The notes under the pieces are model-generated. The model did no database searches, was not told where the DNA came from, and saw nothing but the letters and a program-made list of their open reading frames with translations. From Daldinia sp. FL1419 (lineage: Eukaryota > Ascomycota > Sordariomycetes > Xylariales > Hypoxylaceae), in NCBI GenBank assembly GCA_025201765.1, contig MU623343.1, positions 186,001-250,000 on the forward strand: a stretch of DNA of 64,000 bases, read 5' to 3'. Within the stretch, counting starts at the first letter, position 1. Each line of letters starts with the position of its first letter. Position numbers and translations under genes: made by a program. Positions 23,830 through 37,574 of this stretch are shown piece after piece.

Positions 23830-26800
23830 GTTAGATCCAGTTTCTGAAATAACCCCTGTATAGATCTTAAAAATGTTTCGTTTCGTCCCGAATACCATGC
23901 CATAGCGGTGAGGCTCAACTTCATGTTACGCTACTGAGATTCCATGCCAACACCAAAATTTATTCTTTGATTTTCATGGACATTTCCCAGAAAGGAGCAG
24001 TTAGGCTACTTCACGAAGACTAGTACTCGCACAAATATCTTCAGCCGTGCCTTGCACTCAGGGTATGATTGGGAGCTAGAGTTAAAGTTGGGATTCAAGG
24101 CTTGAGTGGAGACTTGCATAATGAAAGGGTCTAGGTAATGGAATTGATAAATGATACAAGCTTCTATATCTGAATGGACAGTATGGTGCGTTACAACGTG
24201 GCTCGTTCCGGTTCGATCAATACTGTTGGCTGTAGAAGCATAGCACTCCTATGTAGACTCTTGAAAGCACTTCCTACGCCTACGGAGATACACGCGAGCG
24301 GTGCAGAAGAAAAGGCTTGGCTTCTGCAACATGAGAATATGTAAATTCGTGTTTCGAGGAAAATCATTTCCTCTTCTGACCTAATTAGTCTTTTTTTCTG
24401 TGATGGTTTAGGGGAAAGACTATGAATATTCAATTTCGCTGACGCTATATTGAGTAGGTCCCTAGATATACACCAGGGTTCTGCATGCTGCATGGTGGTT
24501 CAGCCTTGGTTTTTATGAGGCTGTTCGCCCCAACAAGATGGACTTAGAAATAACTAGCCATAGTGTGTACTTCATTCCCCAGAGAGAGGATCAATTTATA
24601 TTTGGTTAGCCGAGAAATGTGACTTATCAAATTGTCAGAATCCTTCGTTAGTCCCCATACCCCAACTCCAACAATTCCAAATCGCAACCAACACTCTTGT
24701 TTTATATCCCGATGAATATAGGTAATCGTAGGTAGTCATGCTATATGTCTATTAAAAATCCTATTTTAGCCATCTGTCTAGCTATGCTACTTAGACTTGT
24801 TATAAAAGGCCTAGTTATTGCTAGTTTTTAGTTACATCGTGAGTTATATCGTAGATGATGTAGCGAAGGATTTCGGTAGATGGGATAGCCTATTAGTGGG
24901 CCAACCAGGTAAGGCTGGGAAACGCTGGGCCCAGGAAAGGGGGCTCAAAATAGCGAAAAGATTCTTGGAGCGACGATCATCTATAGCAAGACTTGTTAAG
25001 CAGCAACGTAGCAGTGGCTACTTAGAATTCGTAAGAGCAAAGCGTTGTATGGATGGCTTTGTGACTTGCGGGATTCACCCCCAGGAATCACCCTCACTAA
25101 CCGCGATTTATTGAATGGCCGTCCCAGTAATCCCGTCAAATGTGGAGTTCTTTATTCTCCGCTCTGAACCCACTGGTCTTGACACTTGAGAATTATAAGA
25201 GATTTTCATACTTGGCAAAATGGAGAGCATTTGAGACTAGAAAACTACCTCTAATTACTTGGAGCGCCTCAACTTATACACAAGTTACAATCACACAGAA
25301 TTCTTACGGTCTGAAACTAGAATGAATCGACGCGACGTAGTTATCGGTAATAACATGAAACTCCTTGAATGCGCACATACAAAAATAGCTCATCGAATAC
25401 AAACCTATTCGCTCCTACGTATCAGGTAGTCCCGAACAAAAGAGACATAGCGTTACATTGTAGATTTATAAAAATTAGTTGAAATAAGCTGTGTGGGGTT
25501 TCCCTTAAGCATAATCAGGTACCCGTCCCTCCTGCATCTCGACCAGGGTGATTGGTTGAAAAACAGGCAGTTGGTATTATTATACATAGCCTACTTAGAT
25601 CCCAGGGTGTTTCTAATCCCGATATACCCACAGAGTGTCGGAGACCCGGAGTAGTCAGATTCGATGTATGATCGGAGTTTGTTATGATCAAAACATATGA
25701 GTTGTCGCGGTGGAAAAGAAGGATTTTTGAGTCGTTCCCGGAACCAGCGGCTTCAGCGTGGCTTAGACCTGTTTACGCCTAGGAGACATCAAATATATTA
25801 CACACATAAGCTACAAGTCGAATGCTAAGATGCGTGGAATCGCCCTAACCTGAAGTATAAATTCAAACCACAAGCTAGGACGTGTTAGATCGTAGGCTTA
25901 GCTTTGGATTAATCTGTATTCAATGTATATCCAAATCTAAAAGCTTTAAATATGTGGAAGGGGTTTGATATGTGAAGTGGTGTAATTGGTTAGTCTTATC
26001 AAGGGCTTCGTGAGTTCAATATATACCTCTGAGAAAACACTTTATTAGTTACTATAACAGATAGTTAGCCAGGCTGTAAAGTATAGCAAACTGATCGTAC
26101 TTGGCAATGGGTAAGGATAGACCAGCTTTCGTCTTTTCGAAAGGTTACAACAGAGGTGTACCAATGGACAACTGAACTGCGAGGATTCCTACAGCCTCTA
26201 GACTTGTTTAATCTTTTCTATGAGAACCCCCTGTATTTTCTCGTAAGGTCAATTCAAGGATCAAGAGGTATGTCATACGAGCTAACACCTAAAATATACT
26301 CCTTGAGATCAAACTCAACTTGAATATGGTTCTCATTACATTTGGACTTTTTTCCTCCGCCTCCCTGTGGATACTAGGAACATCTCTGCACCACTAACGC
26401 GCTTGCTGTGCCCATTAAGACAATTTAATTTAAAGGCTTCAATGAGACGCTGACATTACTATCATCGTGATCATTACTCTGGTTATTAACTCATTTCTTA
26501 GGGGTACTCTTCAATGGAGCACCCTCATTTCTATGTACTTAGATAATGGTTTGCAAGTATTAATTATGGGACGTTTGAAATCGAAGTTCTTTACGAACTC
26601 TTACGGACTCCAATAAAATTTTTTAAAAAAAATTTAGAACGATCATTCTCTAAGGTTTAAACCCAGGAGAAAACCGTACATACATGGGAATCTAAACTCT
26701 ATACGCCTTCCGCGACTAAAGAATCCGATTCTTAGTTAGCCATCTCTATCACTGAAGTACTTGTGTCGAGACAGTGTGGGTGAGTGAAATTATATTCATA

Positions 26801-29800
26801 AAGAAATATAATTAGGGGTCAATAAGCTAAAATTAATATAGAAATGGAGAGACCAATCTTCGGGTATCTTCGGGCGCCCCTTGAAATTGTATTGAGTTGT
26901 TGGTAGTTGCCGCGTGATGCTTACCTATCTCCTAGTTATCAACAGGAGGACATGTAGATTGCATACGCGCGAAGCGACTAGGTATGTTGGGATTGGTATA
27001 TAGGAGGTAGATAATGGAGAGTCGAAAGGGAGCTAAAACTGGAATCCCCATCATGAATCGAGAGTAACGCATGGTCATTAACCACGCAGCAGAGCCGTCC
27101 CAATGTGACACGTCCAACGCGCCGGATGGGATGCTATAGGTGGAGGGTGCTAGCAATATAATTAGACCATGTAGTCCCAAGTCACTTCGTAGGTATCTTA
27201 GCTTGTGATAGTACATGCCTGTTCACAACCCCCTAAAAGTCCAAAATAAACCCACTCCCTAGATATTAGGGCGAATGGGTTACCCTCCGAGCCCTCGTGA
27301 AAAGATATGTGTTCGGACTACTTTCGGAAATCCGAGTAATTCCGAAGATATATGTCGCCGGCAAGGTATCATGCATAAAAAAAAAGAAAAAAAAGAAAAA
27401 AGAAAGAAAATACCCTGTCAATCGTATATACAAATCTTCCTGGTAGTCTTAGGAGAATACTAATTGAAGGTTAGTTCTCCAATCATTATTCCCGCTATCG
27501 AACAGCTCACCCTATTGTGTCTAACCCATGTTGCAACTGAAAATACCATAAAATTCCAAGCCATTGGAACAAAATATGGCACTAATATTAATCGGATAAA
27601 TAAGTACCTCGTTTGGAATTTCTAAATTTTCTTTTGTAGACCATAGTCAATCGAAGCTAATCAATAGCGCTACATAGGTAACAGGGTTATCCCCGTGCAA
27701 AACTATTATCGTCCCAACCGCGCAAATTCACGTATTATTCCGACGAAATGAGTATTTTGGTAAATACAGCTTATAATAAATTTGAAATTAGGTATCTATC
27801 TTTCTTTACTCATCGCCTTTCCCCCACGATGTAGTGGTTTTGCTTACGGATACGTTGGTCCGCACCTAATAGTATGGATGGTAATTATAACTCTTTAGAG
27901 AACAACCTACTTGATAGATTTTCTCTTGGTAAAAGATCGATCACTTATTACACTCGATGGCCACTTTGATACAGCTCTCAATGGTGTCTCCGAGAATAAT
28001 ACCAGAGTTATGCTAGGAGTACTGTAGGGCTTTACCAGCGAGCACAGCTCGAGAAGCGGACAAACAAAAAGAGGAGGGACCTATTCGAGATACAGGAGAA
28101 AGAAAGAACCAACTCAAATATCGGTAAAGGAAAAATACAAGCAAAATCGGGATTAAGGACGAGGTTACCACTGTAGGTGAGCTGATTGAAGCCGTTAAAA
28201 GAAGTCGTTGCCAAGTGTGGTACGAGATATCCTTCCACCTAAACCAAAGACAGATAGAGGGCCGCGACGGCCTAATCGTAAGTCGCGACAAGTTCAGCAA
28301 CCAGACGCTCAATCTTGGGAGGGAGCTTATTCTAGAGAAAACGCCGAAGGGTTTATTGAAGAAAACAAAAACATGACTGCTTTCGGATTTTGGGCGAATC
28401 CCTCCTATGCGTTCTAGAGATTATCCGACCGCATAGTACGTAGAGTAACGCCATAAACCAAAAAACGTAAAATATAACGAGTAGGGTACGGAATATCTCA
28501 TGTATGCGACACCTTAGTTCTGCATCGGGTACTCTGAACACCTCTCATGGCATCATTGATATGTTCGTGGATGTTAGTGTATTATCAAGTGGTTAAGTAT
28601 CATCCAAAATAGAGTACACCTGCCTAGATGGAAATGAACTTATTATTGTTTACTTCTTGTCTTGTATTGTATATACAATATAGTTATAACTAGATGCTCA
28701 CCACCATGCTTCTCAGGTTAACTTCAGAATTATAACTGATACCACTTGTGATTCGTGAGTCGATTTAATGAACCCTCTTACAACTAGGTACCGAGCTATG
28801 TGGCTGCCATTTATTCGTCTTAATTCTCTCAAAATTATATTTATGTCTCAGGCTTACGCTAGGATTCTACGATGAATTCGAATGTCAGTGATACCCGATG
28901 GTCAGTGATTTGGTGTTTCCTCAAGGGAGATCTTGTAATCGCCACCATCTTAAAGCCTCAATATCCTTTCCTACGGCGAAGACCTTAACGGCACATCTTT
29001 CCCAGATTCCTACCACGCGGGAATAATTAACGAACTAACGAGGTCTTAAACCCCTCTCCTCATCGTATCTATTTCATCGCATCTCCATTGCTTATGACAC
29101 TTTCTTAAATCGTAACTATCCTCTTGCACTGTAGCAGCACCTTGTATCTCTCTGGTAGCTAATCCGTGAAATACGCAAAAACACTACAGTACCAATCATC
29201 CACGATACACGAAATAACCGCTAGGACAGACATTTATGTAATGGTATTTCACTTTCTAAGCTTCCGTAAAGGCGCGCGACGGGTCCGATATTCCTCCTAC
29301 ACCTTTGCAATTATTCCCTACCCACTTACCCCTTAACTGTCAGGAAGAGATTCTTGTCTGGGACATATGCCCCAATGCCTTGGATGAGCTAAAATCTTCT
29401 TTACCTCGTGTTATTAGTTTATTCTTCGTGCGCCTTAAGGGCGCGGGTGGCTAAAATGCCCCGCGTTCTCTCGTCACTATGGGTAGGCGCTCTGAGTTGA
29501 GCGGGGCGCAAGTCTCAAGCTTTATGTTGGCCTGGGTGTTTGGGCGGCCTCAAGTGTATAACAGCTTTCTTTCTACTCTAGTAGTCTCTGGCAGTACTTA
29601 GATAGACGAGGATACCTTGTTTTAGGATCTCCTACACAGTATTTCTTTCATCTACGGGCGACCCAACCTCAAGGAGGACGTTTGCAACTGCTCTTTAGTT
29701 ATCGATTTTGGTGCAAGCTTTATTTCGTATGCTGGACTTATAACTGGGGTTTGATTAGTTGATCAGTACCTATTTAACTATCAATTTGGAAGCATCTGGT

Positions 29801-31355
29801 TAATACGTTATAATACGCAACGATATGATTATTATAATGAAGTTGGCTTTCTAACCTATTGTCTGGGTTAACTATCGGAATCATGAGTTAAAAATCAAAA
29901 CTTTTAATACGGTTCAAGCCGTAAAAGTGCCGATATGGACTCTGTTAGGATAGTAAAGCTATAACAAATCAGAAAGGTGCGAATTCGCGGAGTTCTTTTT
30001 GTCTTGAGAATTTAACCTTCTTTAACTTGCTTTGAAATGACCTTATTATCTATCTTCCGACGAGATCATGTTTCAATGAACGAACTTAAGAAACAACAAC
30101 TATTCTTACTATTAACTATCCCGTTTGCTAATACTTTTGACTTAAATATCTCAATAACTCTTATTCGTTAGTATTCTAGGTAGATATGAATTACGTGCCC
30201 GTAGCTTGGCGGTTATGAAGTTGCAATATTGCGTGATCGATGTATGACGATTTAATATACCAAGGTCCAAAATAGGGGCTTAGAATATTGAAACAAGCGC
30301 ACGTTCACAATTGAGCCGAATATTTAATTAGATACGAATATTAAGAAGTACTTAATTGACGCTATGGACTTAATTGCGTGCTCAGGGGGGAAGCCCCAAG
30401 TTAAAATAGTACCTGACTAAGCTGAGATTTTAGGCATCTAGAATATTGATACGTATATGAGGTAGATTGGAGGTTTCATTACGGAACGGTAGTGGCTGAA
30501 TCCTGCGGGTGATATAATACATCTGTGACGCCGACGACGGAAGATTATGTGAAAATGGCGAAATCAAGCCACAGGGGGGCTGGCGGCTATCGGAGTTCCG
30601 CGGATGAGGAATAGATTACCTAACGGACATCGTACTGTACAATACAGTATTTCGGACACTATGTTAGTGGGCTCATAATCGGCTCTGTGCGTTCAGGAGT
30701 GACGTATTTTTATTTTTATTTTTATTTTTGGTTCAAAAGAGCCGCCATAAACATCGGGATTGGAAGTAGTTCGCATCCTTAATCAGCAGTCGAAAGATAC
30801 CCCCAGTTTTGGAAATCGTACAGAAAAGGAAAGAAGAGGAGAAAATTAAGGTAAATTTTTACCTACATAGGCGCATTTTGTATGCGGGCGCGCGGCATCC
30901 GAGAAGAGGCTCAGGTACCGGATTAGGTCTATTTTAAGGATCAGCTACCCCAGACCCCACTAAACTCTTCCAGAGGTGTAGAATCCCCGACAGCCGTGGT
31001 GGGGCCCGGCACTTCGGAAGGTTATCGGTCTAGTAATGTCGCCATACGGGCCCCAAAGCACCACAAAGATGAACAAAGCAAAAGACCCTAAGACCCTAAA
31101 TGCTCAAACTCAAATGTTTTGGCGCGCTGCTTTGGCGGCTGGGCCGGCTCTCTGGGCTCTAAAGTAGGTTCTGGGTTCTGGGCTCTTAGCGGTGGGTGGA
31201 AAAGAATAATCACCACTTTTTTGACCGCTTCTAGTTTTTGACGAGCCAACCAGTTCAATTCAATTCCAAGTCAATCCAACCAGAGCCAAATATTCAGAAA
31301 CAAGGGAAAAGTGGTCAAACAAGCCGAACAAGGGAATGCAGCTTAGGCCGATTTC
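23830..31355. other. AT-rich gene-free island (possibly repeat remnants)
   Basis: About 7.5 kb with no frame over 100 codons and no recognisable domain on either strand. TA-rich words are frequent and GC-rich coding blocks are absent until about 30880. In filamentous ascomycetes such islands are often relics of transposons mutated by RIP (repeat-induced C-to-T change), which raises TpA and creates stops. I could not find a terminal inverted repeat, long terminal repeat or readable reverse transcriptase or transposase, so a transposon origin is inference. Short low-complexity tracts occur at 27378-27410 (A/G) and 30705-30729 (TTTTTA repeats). Confidence 0.55.
30705..30729. repeat. TTTTTA hexamer microsatellite
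   Basis: Four tandem copies of the 6-bp unit ATTTTT inside the AT-rich island. No gene is linked to it. Confidence 0.85.
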
Positions 31356-31855
31356 GCCATCTTATTATACTTGACGTGCAAATCACCTAAGGTGCTCAAG
31401 TCGCCCCGTCCCTCTTTTTACCTTTTCCAGGCTTTTCTGGCCATCAAGGCCATCGACGCCGTTGAGCAAGAAAAAAAAAGGAAGGAAAAAAAAGAAGAAA
31501 AAAAGAAGGAAACTAAACAAGGGTACATCACATCATACCGCGCCATCTTGACCTTCGACCGGCATTGCTAGGTTAGATTGTTTGGATCCTGGGGAAATTT
31601 AATAAAACTTGAGGAAAGGGATAGAAAAGTCCTGCGACATCCCGTCGGTCTACGACATCCGAACGGAAACGAGCGCAAATCCGTACCGCGCTTTTGTATG
31701 GTTTATCTTCGACCCAGCACGCCATCTCACCGCGTTTCACCGTAGTCTTCACCATACCCTCCCCGATGGTGCAATTCGAATAAGATCTTACCCAGGGCTT
31801 TGTCCTTACACCCGGCCACCAATCTAATTTCACTCAACTTTCATCATCTATCATC
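31356..31855. promoter_or_regulatory. Upstream region of the SconB gene
   Basis: A purine-rich tract (about 31468-31522, A and G almost only) and CT/CA-rich sequence up to the start codon at 31856 make this the likely promoter and leader. No sulfur-regulator (CYS3/MetR) site could be placed with confidence. Confidence 0.4.
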
Positions 31856-34125
31856 ATGAACAGCCTACCGCCAATACCGATACCCAACGGCCACGAGCCG
31901 ACGTCGAGACACGATGGTCCCAACTTCTTACCTGACGACATCACATTGACGAATCTAAACAACATATCCACCAGCCGATCTCGTCCCCAGAGGCACTCCT
32001 TGTCCTCTATACCTACTGAACAATCCAAACCGTCGAGGGATAACTGTGACAGGAGAAGACCCGAAGACGCAGAGGACGCCTCCCGATTACCCAATATGTC
32101 CCAACAACTTATGGGCCAGTCCGTTACTCCCTTTTTACGGGAACATATCCCCGGGCTGTACGCGCCTATAGGAAAGCCCGATCTACCATCTATGGCCGCT
32201 ATCAAGACCAAGGACCCCAATAGTAAATATTGTTACCGACACCGGCCTGATTCTAAGTGCCGTAGGGCCGCTGACGAGACCAAGATGGGTCTTATCCAGA
32301 GTGTATGTTCTTCCTCGCCCCCGTGTGACTTTACTCTCCGATACTAATATTGATATACAGGAACTTGAGACTTTACCTGCTGCTGATCGACAGGCCATTA
32401 CAAATGTTTGGTCGTTGTTTTCTGCTGCTCCGTCAAAGCACCGTGAGCTTATGCTGCAAGGCATCATTACCCAGTGTTGTTTTCCTCAACTATCTACCGT
32501 GTCTCGTGAGGTCCACGAACAGCTAAAGATTGACTTCCTGTCTGCCCTGCCGACTGAATTATCTCTTAAGATCTTGTGTTACCTTGATTGTTCTTCTCTC
32601 TGTAAAGCTGCCCAGGTTAGCAGAAGATGGAACCAACTATCGGGAGATGATGTTGTCTGGCACCGCATGTGCGAGCAGCACATCGGACGCAAGTGCGAGA
32701 AGTGTCAATGGGGTCTCCCGAAACTGGAAAAGAAGCGACTAAAGGAATGGAAGATCCAGCATCAAGCGAACCTAATCAATCAACGAGCGTTGTTAACGAA
32801 CGGCCATGACTCTTCTGTCGTAACGGTTGCTAAGCGTGACGCATCTTCCTTAGAGGGCGAAGAAGCAGATTCTTCCAAGCGTCAGTGTGTAAATGGCGTC
32901 GGCAACCAAAATAAGACGTCAGCAAGCACCCAGAAGTTTAGGCCGTGGAAGGATCTGTACCGAGAGAGATATCGAGTTGGGTCGAACTGGCGTTACGGAA
33001 GGTGCACTATCAAAACATTTGGTGGACAGCACACGAATGGTATAACCGCCTTACAATTCGATGACAACATGCTTGCTACCGGTTCCTACGATTCGAAAAT
33101 AAAGCTCTGGGATATCGAGAAGGGTGAGGTTATCAGGACACTCGAGGGCCACACGATGGGAATTCGAGCTCTGCAGTTCGATGATAGGATGCTTGTTTCC
33201 GCTAGTTTGGATGGCACAGTCAAGATTTGGAATTGGCGAACGGGTGCTTGTATCAATACCCTCAACCATCAAGGTGGCGTCATAACCGTACATATGGATG
33301 GCGGTCTTCTGGCTTCGGGATCCATGGACAGGTCGATCAAGATATTCAACTTCAAAACCCAACAGTCTTATACCCTACGTGGCCACTGCGACTGGGTGAA
33401 CCACGTTCGCATCGATGTTGCCTCACGCACGCTACTATCTGCATCCGACGACTGTACCGTAAAGCTTTGGGATCTCGACTCTAAACAGTGCATAAAGACG
33501 TTTGAGGGTCATGTAGGACAGGTACAACAGGTTCTCCCGCTTCCAGACGACTACGAATTTGAAGATGAGACAACCCGGGACGGCGACGCTGCCTCCGTCG
33601 CTAGCAACCGTAGCAGCACACCCCCGGGTGGTTCGTCATCTTCATTTTCAAGTACTCAAGATGTGGATGAGGAACGGGCTATGTATGGCCCCATCTTCCA
33701 GAGCGATCCTGATCGACCACTACCGCCGCGCTATATGCTTACGGGATCTCTCGACGCGACTATGAGGCTATGGGATACGGCAACAGGAAAAAGCCCCCGG
33801 ACATTCTTTGGTCACGTCGAAGGTATCTGGGGACTCGCAGCAGACTCCTTGCGATACGTTACTAGTGCCAACGATGCTACAGGTAAGAATCCCAAGCAAA
33901 CTTTTCTGGGTGTTCGAAGGATTTGCTAATGTTTTATCAATAGTTAAAGTATGGGACGCTCGAACCGGAAAATGCGAACGAACTTTTACAGGCCATGCTG
34001 GACCGGTAACCTGCGTCGGGCTTAGCGATAGTCGAATGGCGAGCGGGAGCGAAGACGGAGAAGTGCGATTATACAGCTTCGAGGGTGAACCTTCGGAAGT
34101 CGAAGAATTCGGTACCCCTGCTTAG
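31856..34125 (+). CDS. sconB: SconB/Met30-type F-box WD40 protein
   Basis: Three exons: 31856..32302, 32361..33882, 33944..34125, 716 residues. It is the orthologue of Neurospora SCON-2, Aspergillus SconB and yeast Met30: the substrate receptor of an SCF ubiquitin ligase that switches off the bZIP sulfur activator (CYS3/MetR/Met4) when sulfur is plentiful. Evidence: the family-specific block CYRHRPDSKCRRAADE near residue 135, the FSAAPSKHRELML segment, an F-box at about 206-252 (FLSALPTELSLKILCYLD), then WD repeats to the C-terminus (for example IKLWD, VKIWN, VKLWD, MRLWD, VKVWD). An acidic, Ser-rich loop around residues 565-605 interrupts the propeller, as in family members. The last intron splits the final WD repeat. 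It is probably nuclear. The N-terminal 130 residues are low complexity. Confidence 0.93.
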
Positions 34126-36195
34126 TCTTTTAGGCGCATCGATGGGATATCTGATTTACTCGTATTCGAACCAGCAGTATTCAACGATTGATTTTACAGC
34201 GGATTTATTTCATGGAAGGCGTTCAAATATACCACTACTGTTAAACCGGCTACCAAGGGATGAAAATTAGCTGGGCTCGGAAGCAACAGCTCTTTTAATG
34301 AAAATTTTACGGCATTAAGGAGGGTCGGCGTCTAATGCTTACAAAGTCCTGAGGCGTACTGGATAGGGGATGGCAAGGCAGTGATATCGCTTAATGAAAT
34401 CTCACGGTGGAAGGATGGGTCTACTCAGCATTAGAATAGGACACCGTCTATTCAACATTGTCCCAAATGTTAAATGAATGAATATTCTCTACGGATGATA
34501 CATGATGGTGAAAGATGTGTTTATATCATGCGGCTTAGGCACTTCCCCGCATTATAATGACTCGTAGGTTACATGCGAGGTTGCATGTGAGGCCAATGGA
34601 CGGGTAGCTCCCTGAAATGGATGCTCGGTATTCAATTTATAAAATATACCCCTTTGCGTCCCGAGGCTGAAGATGGCAAACTTGTAGCTCAAAGCATTCC
34701 CTTATTGGATGAAACTGATTTTTTGACCGTCTCAGAAGCTCGGCCAAGAGACTTCGCAATTGTATTTCTAACCTCGGCAAGTGAAATGTTAACCAGATCG
34801 ATAGACTTGCTCGAGCTGTTTACCTAGAGCCTCAAAGAACTAGACTAATAAGACTAGAAGAAGCGACCCCAAAGAAAGCATCTTTCTTACCCGGTAGTAT
34901 CCGATAAACGACCACAAGGTCTCACTACGTAAGTTCGGGTGTGGTACGTACCATTCGAACCCATGCGTTTTCTATTTCTTTTCGGGGATCCCTGTCGAGT
35001 TTCTTGGATCCCCCCCGGCCTTTGTTTCCCCCCCGCAAAATCACAAGCTCGGCTCTCAGTCGGTAAAGACGACGTTTTTCGACGTCACTGGGTAAGAATC
35101 ACAGGCCGGAGCTTTGGGGGGGAGGTGAACAATACCGCTTGTTGTAGCTGGGAATGCTAATGAGGGAATTGATACAACGTTGTTAGGGATAGGTACTTGA
35201 GATTAGTCGATTGGATAATTAGCATGGTGTCTTTTTTTTTTTTTGTTATTTGGGAGAGCTTCGGGAGTTTGGAGGGTTTGTTTGTTTGAAGCACTTCCTG
35301 CCGGCCGTTTATGGATACACAGGTAAACGTGAGACTGGAGCTCCGGTTTTCCGAACGAGGGCTGATCCGGCAGCCCGTCCAGCACCACATACCTAACCTA
35401 GAAGAAAGGAAGCGTGGCGTATGTAATGTAGGTAGGTACCTATGCATGTAGGCAACTTGAGTATGTATGTACCACGCGCGAGCGCGTGCGCATAGGCTAA
35501 GGTTTCTGCTGTCATCACTTCGTCGTCGATCTAGCCCCCCGACCCCACAGGGAAGTTGCCCATTGCTTGTTACGCACGGGGCCTAGGGCCAGGAGGAGCA
35601 GAGCACGAGGAAATTGATGGGCGCGTCGACGTGCCAGCCGCGGATCTTGGGGGGTTTGGGTATAGAGGTATAGGTACGTTTTGGCTCGACGCTCCGGCGT
35701 GGCGGGTATAGCTACCCGTCGAAGGACGCTGGGGCTCGGTAATCCTCGTACCTGGGCCGGCTGGCCTTTATATATATAGATGCTTGGATATCCCGGCTCG
35801 AGGGCCTGGATCGGGGTCCTGGTGTAAGTTTTGTCGTCTGCTTTTCCTTCTGCTCATGAGTCATAAGTTCCTTATATACTCGTATATTCATATCTATACT
35901 TGGCCTTAGAAGCTTCTGTTATTTCTTATACTGCTTCTCTTTGTGTTGCTGTACTCGAGGCTTGAGCTACTCCTCTCTCACACGTGTCTCTCCGAAGCTA
36001 CGCTATACCAAGTGCTGCTCTTTGTTAGCTTTTGTTTCCCTCGGTATTATACATTAGCACGTTGGTGACGGCCATTGCATCTGGTTATACTTCCATCACG
36101 CTTCATGGTGCTTTACTCGATATCGGCGACCCAGCTACAAAACGGACACAGGTAACAGTAAAGACTGGGCGCAAGCCCTGGACGGATAGAACGCA
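34126..36195. other. Intergenic region before the carrier gene
   Basis: About 2.1 kb without a supported gene. It holds C-rich patches near 35008-35030, a T run (35232-35243), a TACCTA/GTAGGT word near 35428-35442, and, in 35820-36190, CT-rich sequence typical of a fungal promoter and leader. A short frame at 34621-34827 has no family match. Confidence 0.55.
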
Positions 36196-37361
36196 ATGGC
36201 GACCAAAGTAGGAGGTAAAGATGGAAAGGCGCCGCCAACGGCTGCGACAAACTTAATCGGTTCGTTCTAAGGCCATACCTGCTCTCGGAAAGACGGTTTG
36301 GTATATACTAACATGCATTGAACAGCTGGTGGTGGAGCAGGTATGATGGAAGCTCTCGCGTGCCATCCTCTCGGTTTGTACTCCTTATCTATCTCCCGCG
36401 TAAGCTCTCCTAACAACCATTACATAGACACAATAAAAGTACGAATGCAGCTCTCTCGACGGGCCCGCCAACCCGGCGCCCCTAAACGGGGTTTCATCCG
36501 CACGGGCGCCGAGATCGTAAAGCGCGAGACACCGCTCGGGTTATACAAGGGTCTAGGCGCCGTTCTCACTGGTATCGTGCCAAAAATGGCGATCCGATTT
36601 ACCTCCTTCGAAGCCTACAAGCAAATGCTTGCCGATGCGGAAACACGCACGATCACCGGTCGAGGTACCTTTGTCGCGGGTCTAGCAGCCGGCGTAACAG
36701 AGGCCGTAGCCGTCGTCACACCTATGGAAGTCGTCAAGATCCGCCTACAAGCACAGCACCACAGTATGGCAGACCCGCTCGACATACCCAAGTACCGGAA
36801 CGCAGCGCACGCTCTATACACAGTAGTCCGGGAAGAGGGGTTCGGGGCTTTATACCGCGGCGTGAGTCTCACTGCCTTACGCCAGGGAAGTAATCAAGCC
36901 GTGAATTTCACCGCGTACACGTACTTCAAGGAGGTGCTACTGCGATGGCAGGAGAAGAAGGGAGGGGGCTCTGTGACTCTGCCGAGTTGGCAGACTACGC
37001 TTATTGGACTGGTAAGCGGTGCCATGGGCCCGCTGAGTAACGCGCCGATTGATACGATTAAGACGAGGTTACAGAAGACGCCGGCGGAGGAGGGCGTTTC
37101 GGCGATACAGAGGATTAGTCTGATTGCGAGAGATATGTTTAGGTGAGTTCCCATCTTCCCACTTTTGACACGTGGTGATCTCGATATTAATAGGAATGGT
37201 ATAGGCAAGAAGGCTTCCATGCGTTCTACAAGGGCATCACGCCGAGAATTATGCGTGTTGCGCCGGGCCAGGCTGTGACGTTTACAGTGTATGAGTTTTT
37301 GAAGGATAAGTTGGAGAAGAGCGGGCCGAGCATGTTGACGGGGAGCAGATATGAGGAATAA
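36196..37361 (+). CDS. sfc1: Mitochondrial succinate-fumarate carrier
   Basis: Four exons: 36196..36259, 36326..36373, 36428..37142, 37205..37361, 327 residues. The family (yeast Sfc1/Acr1, Aspergillus AcuL) exchanges cytosolic succinate, from the glyoxylate cycle, for mitochondrial fumarate across the inner membrane and is needed for growth on acetate or ethanol. All three carrier repeats show the P-x-[DE]-x-x-[KR] signature: HPLDTIKVRMQ (across the second intron), TPMEVVKIRLQ and APIDTIKTRLQ. The glycine-rich GGGAGMMEALACHPL opening and GLYKGLGAVLTGIVPKMAIRF are characteristic of the succinate-fumarate subfamily. Two introns interrupt the first 38 codons, so a start inside exon 2 would lose the N-terminal strand; the start at 36196 fits best. 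It converges on the twinfilin gene 213 bp away. Confidence 0.92.
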
Positions 37362-37574
37362 GGAAAGATGCCTGGTAAGGAATTGGGTTATTTACTGCAA
37401 CGGTGATCATGGGTGGCCAATTTCGATTTAATCATGTTGATATCATATCATGTCTAAAGATACGGCGAAATATAATCGCGTGGTCTCTTTATCTCCTATG
37501 GGTTTTCGCCAACTCCAAGCTCGTCCCCGCCAATATGCTAGTTGTATGATCTAAGGAAATCTGTCTAGGATATT

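Noticed and set aside
24818..25325. Two plus-strand frames of 98 and 61 codons in the AT-rich island
   Set aside because: No similarity, composition like the surrounding noncoding DNA, and no supporting splice sites.
25972..26034. tRNA-like A box and B box words (TGGTGTAATTGGTTAG and GAGTTCAATA)
   Set aside because: The spacing is too short to contain an anticodon arm and the acceptor ends do not pair. It may be chance or a degraded fragment.
27673..27692. Word close to the I-SceI homing endonuclease site
   Set aside because: Several bases differ and no intron or endonuclease gene is nearby; this is expected by chance in AT-rich DNA.
26932..28541. Minus-strand hydrophobic frames suggestive of membrane proteins
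   Set aside because: AT-rich DNA readily gives Phe/Ile/Leu-rich frames. None shows a conserved motif or joins to a neighbour across plausible introns.
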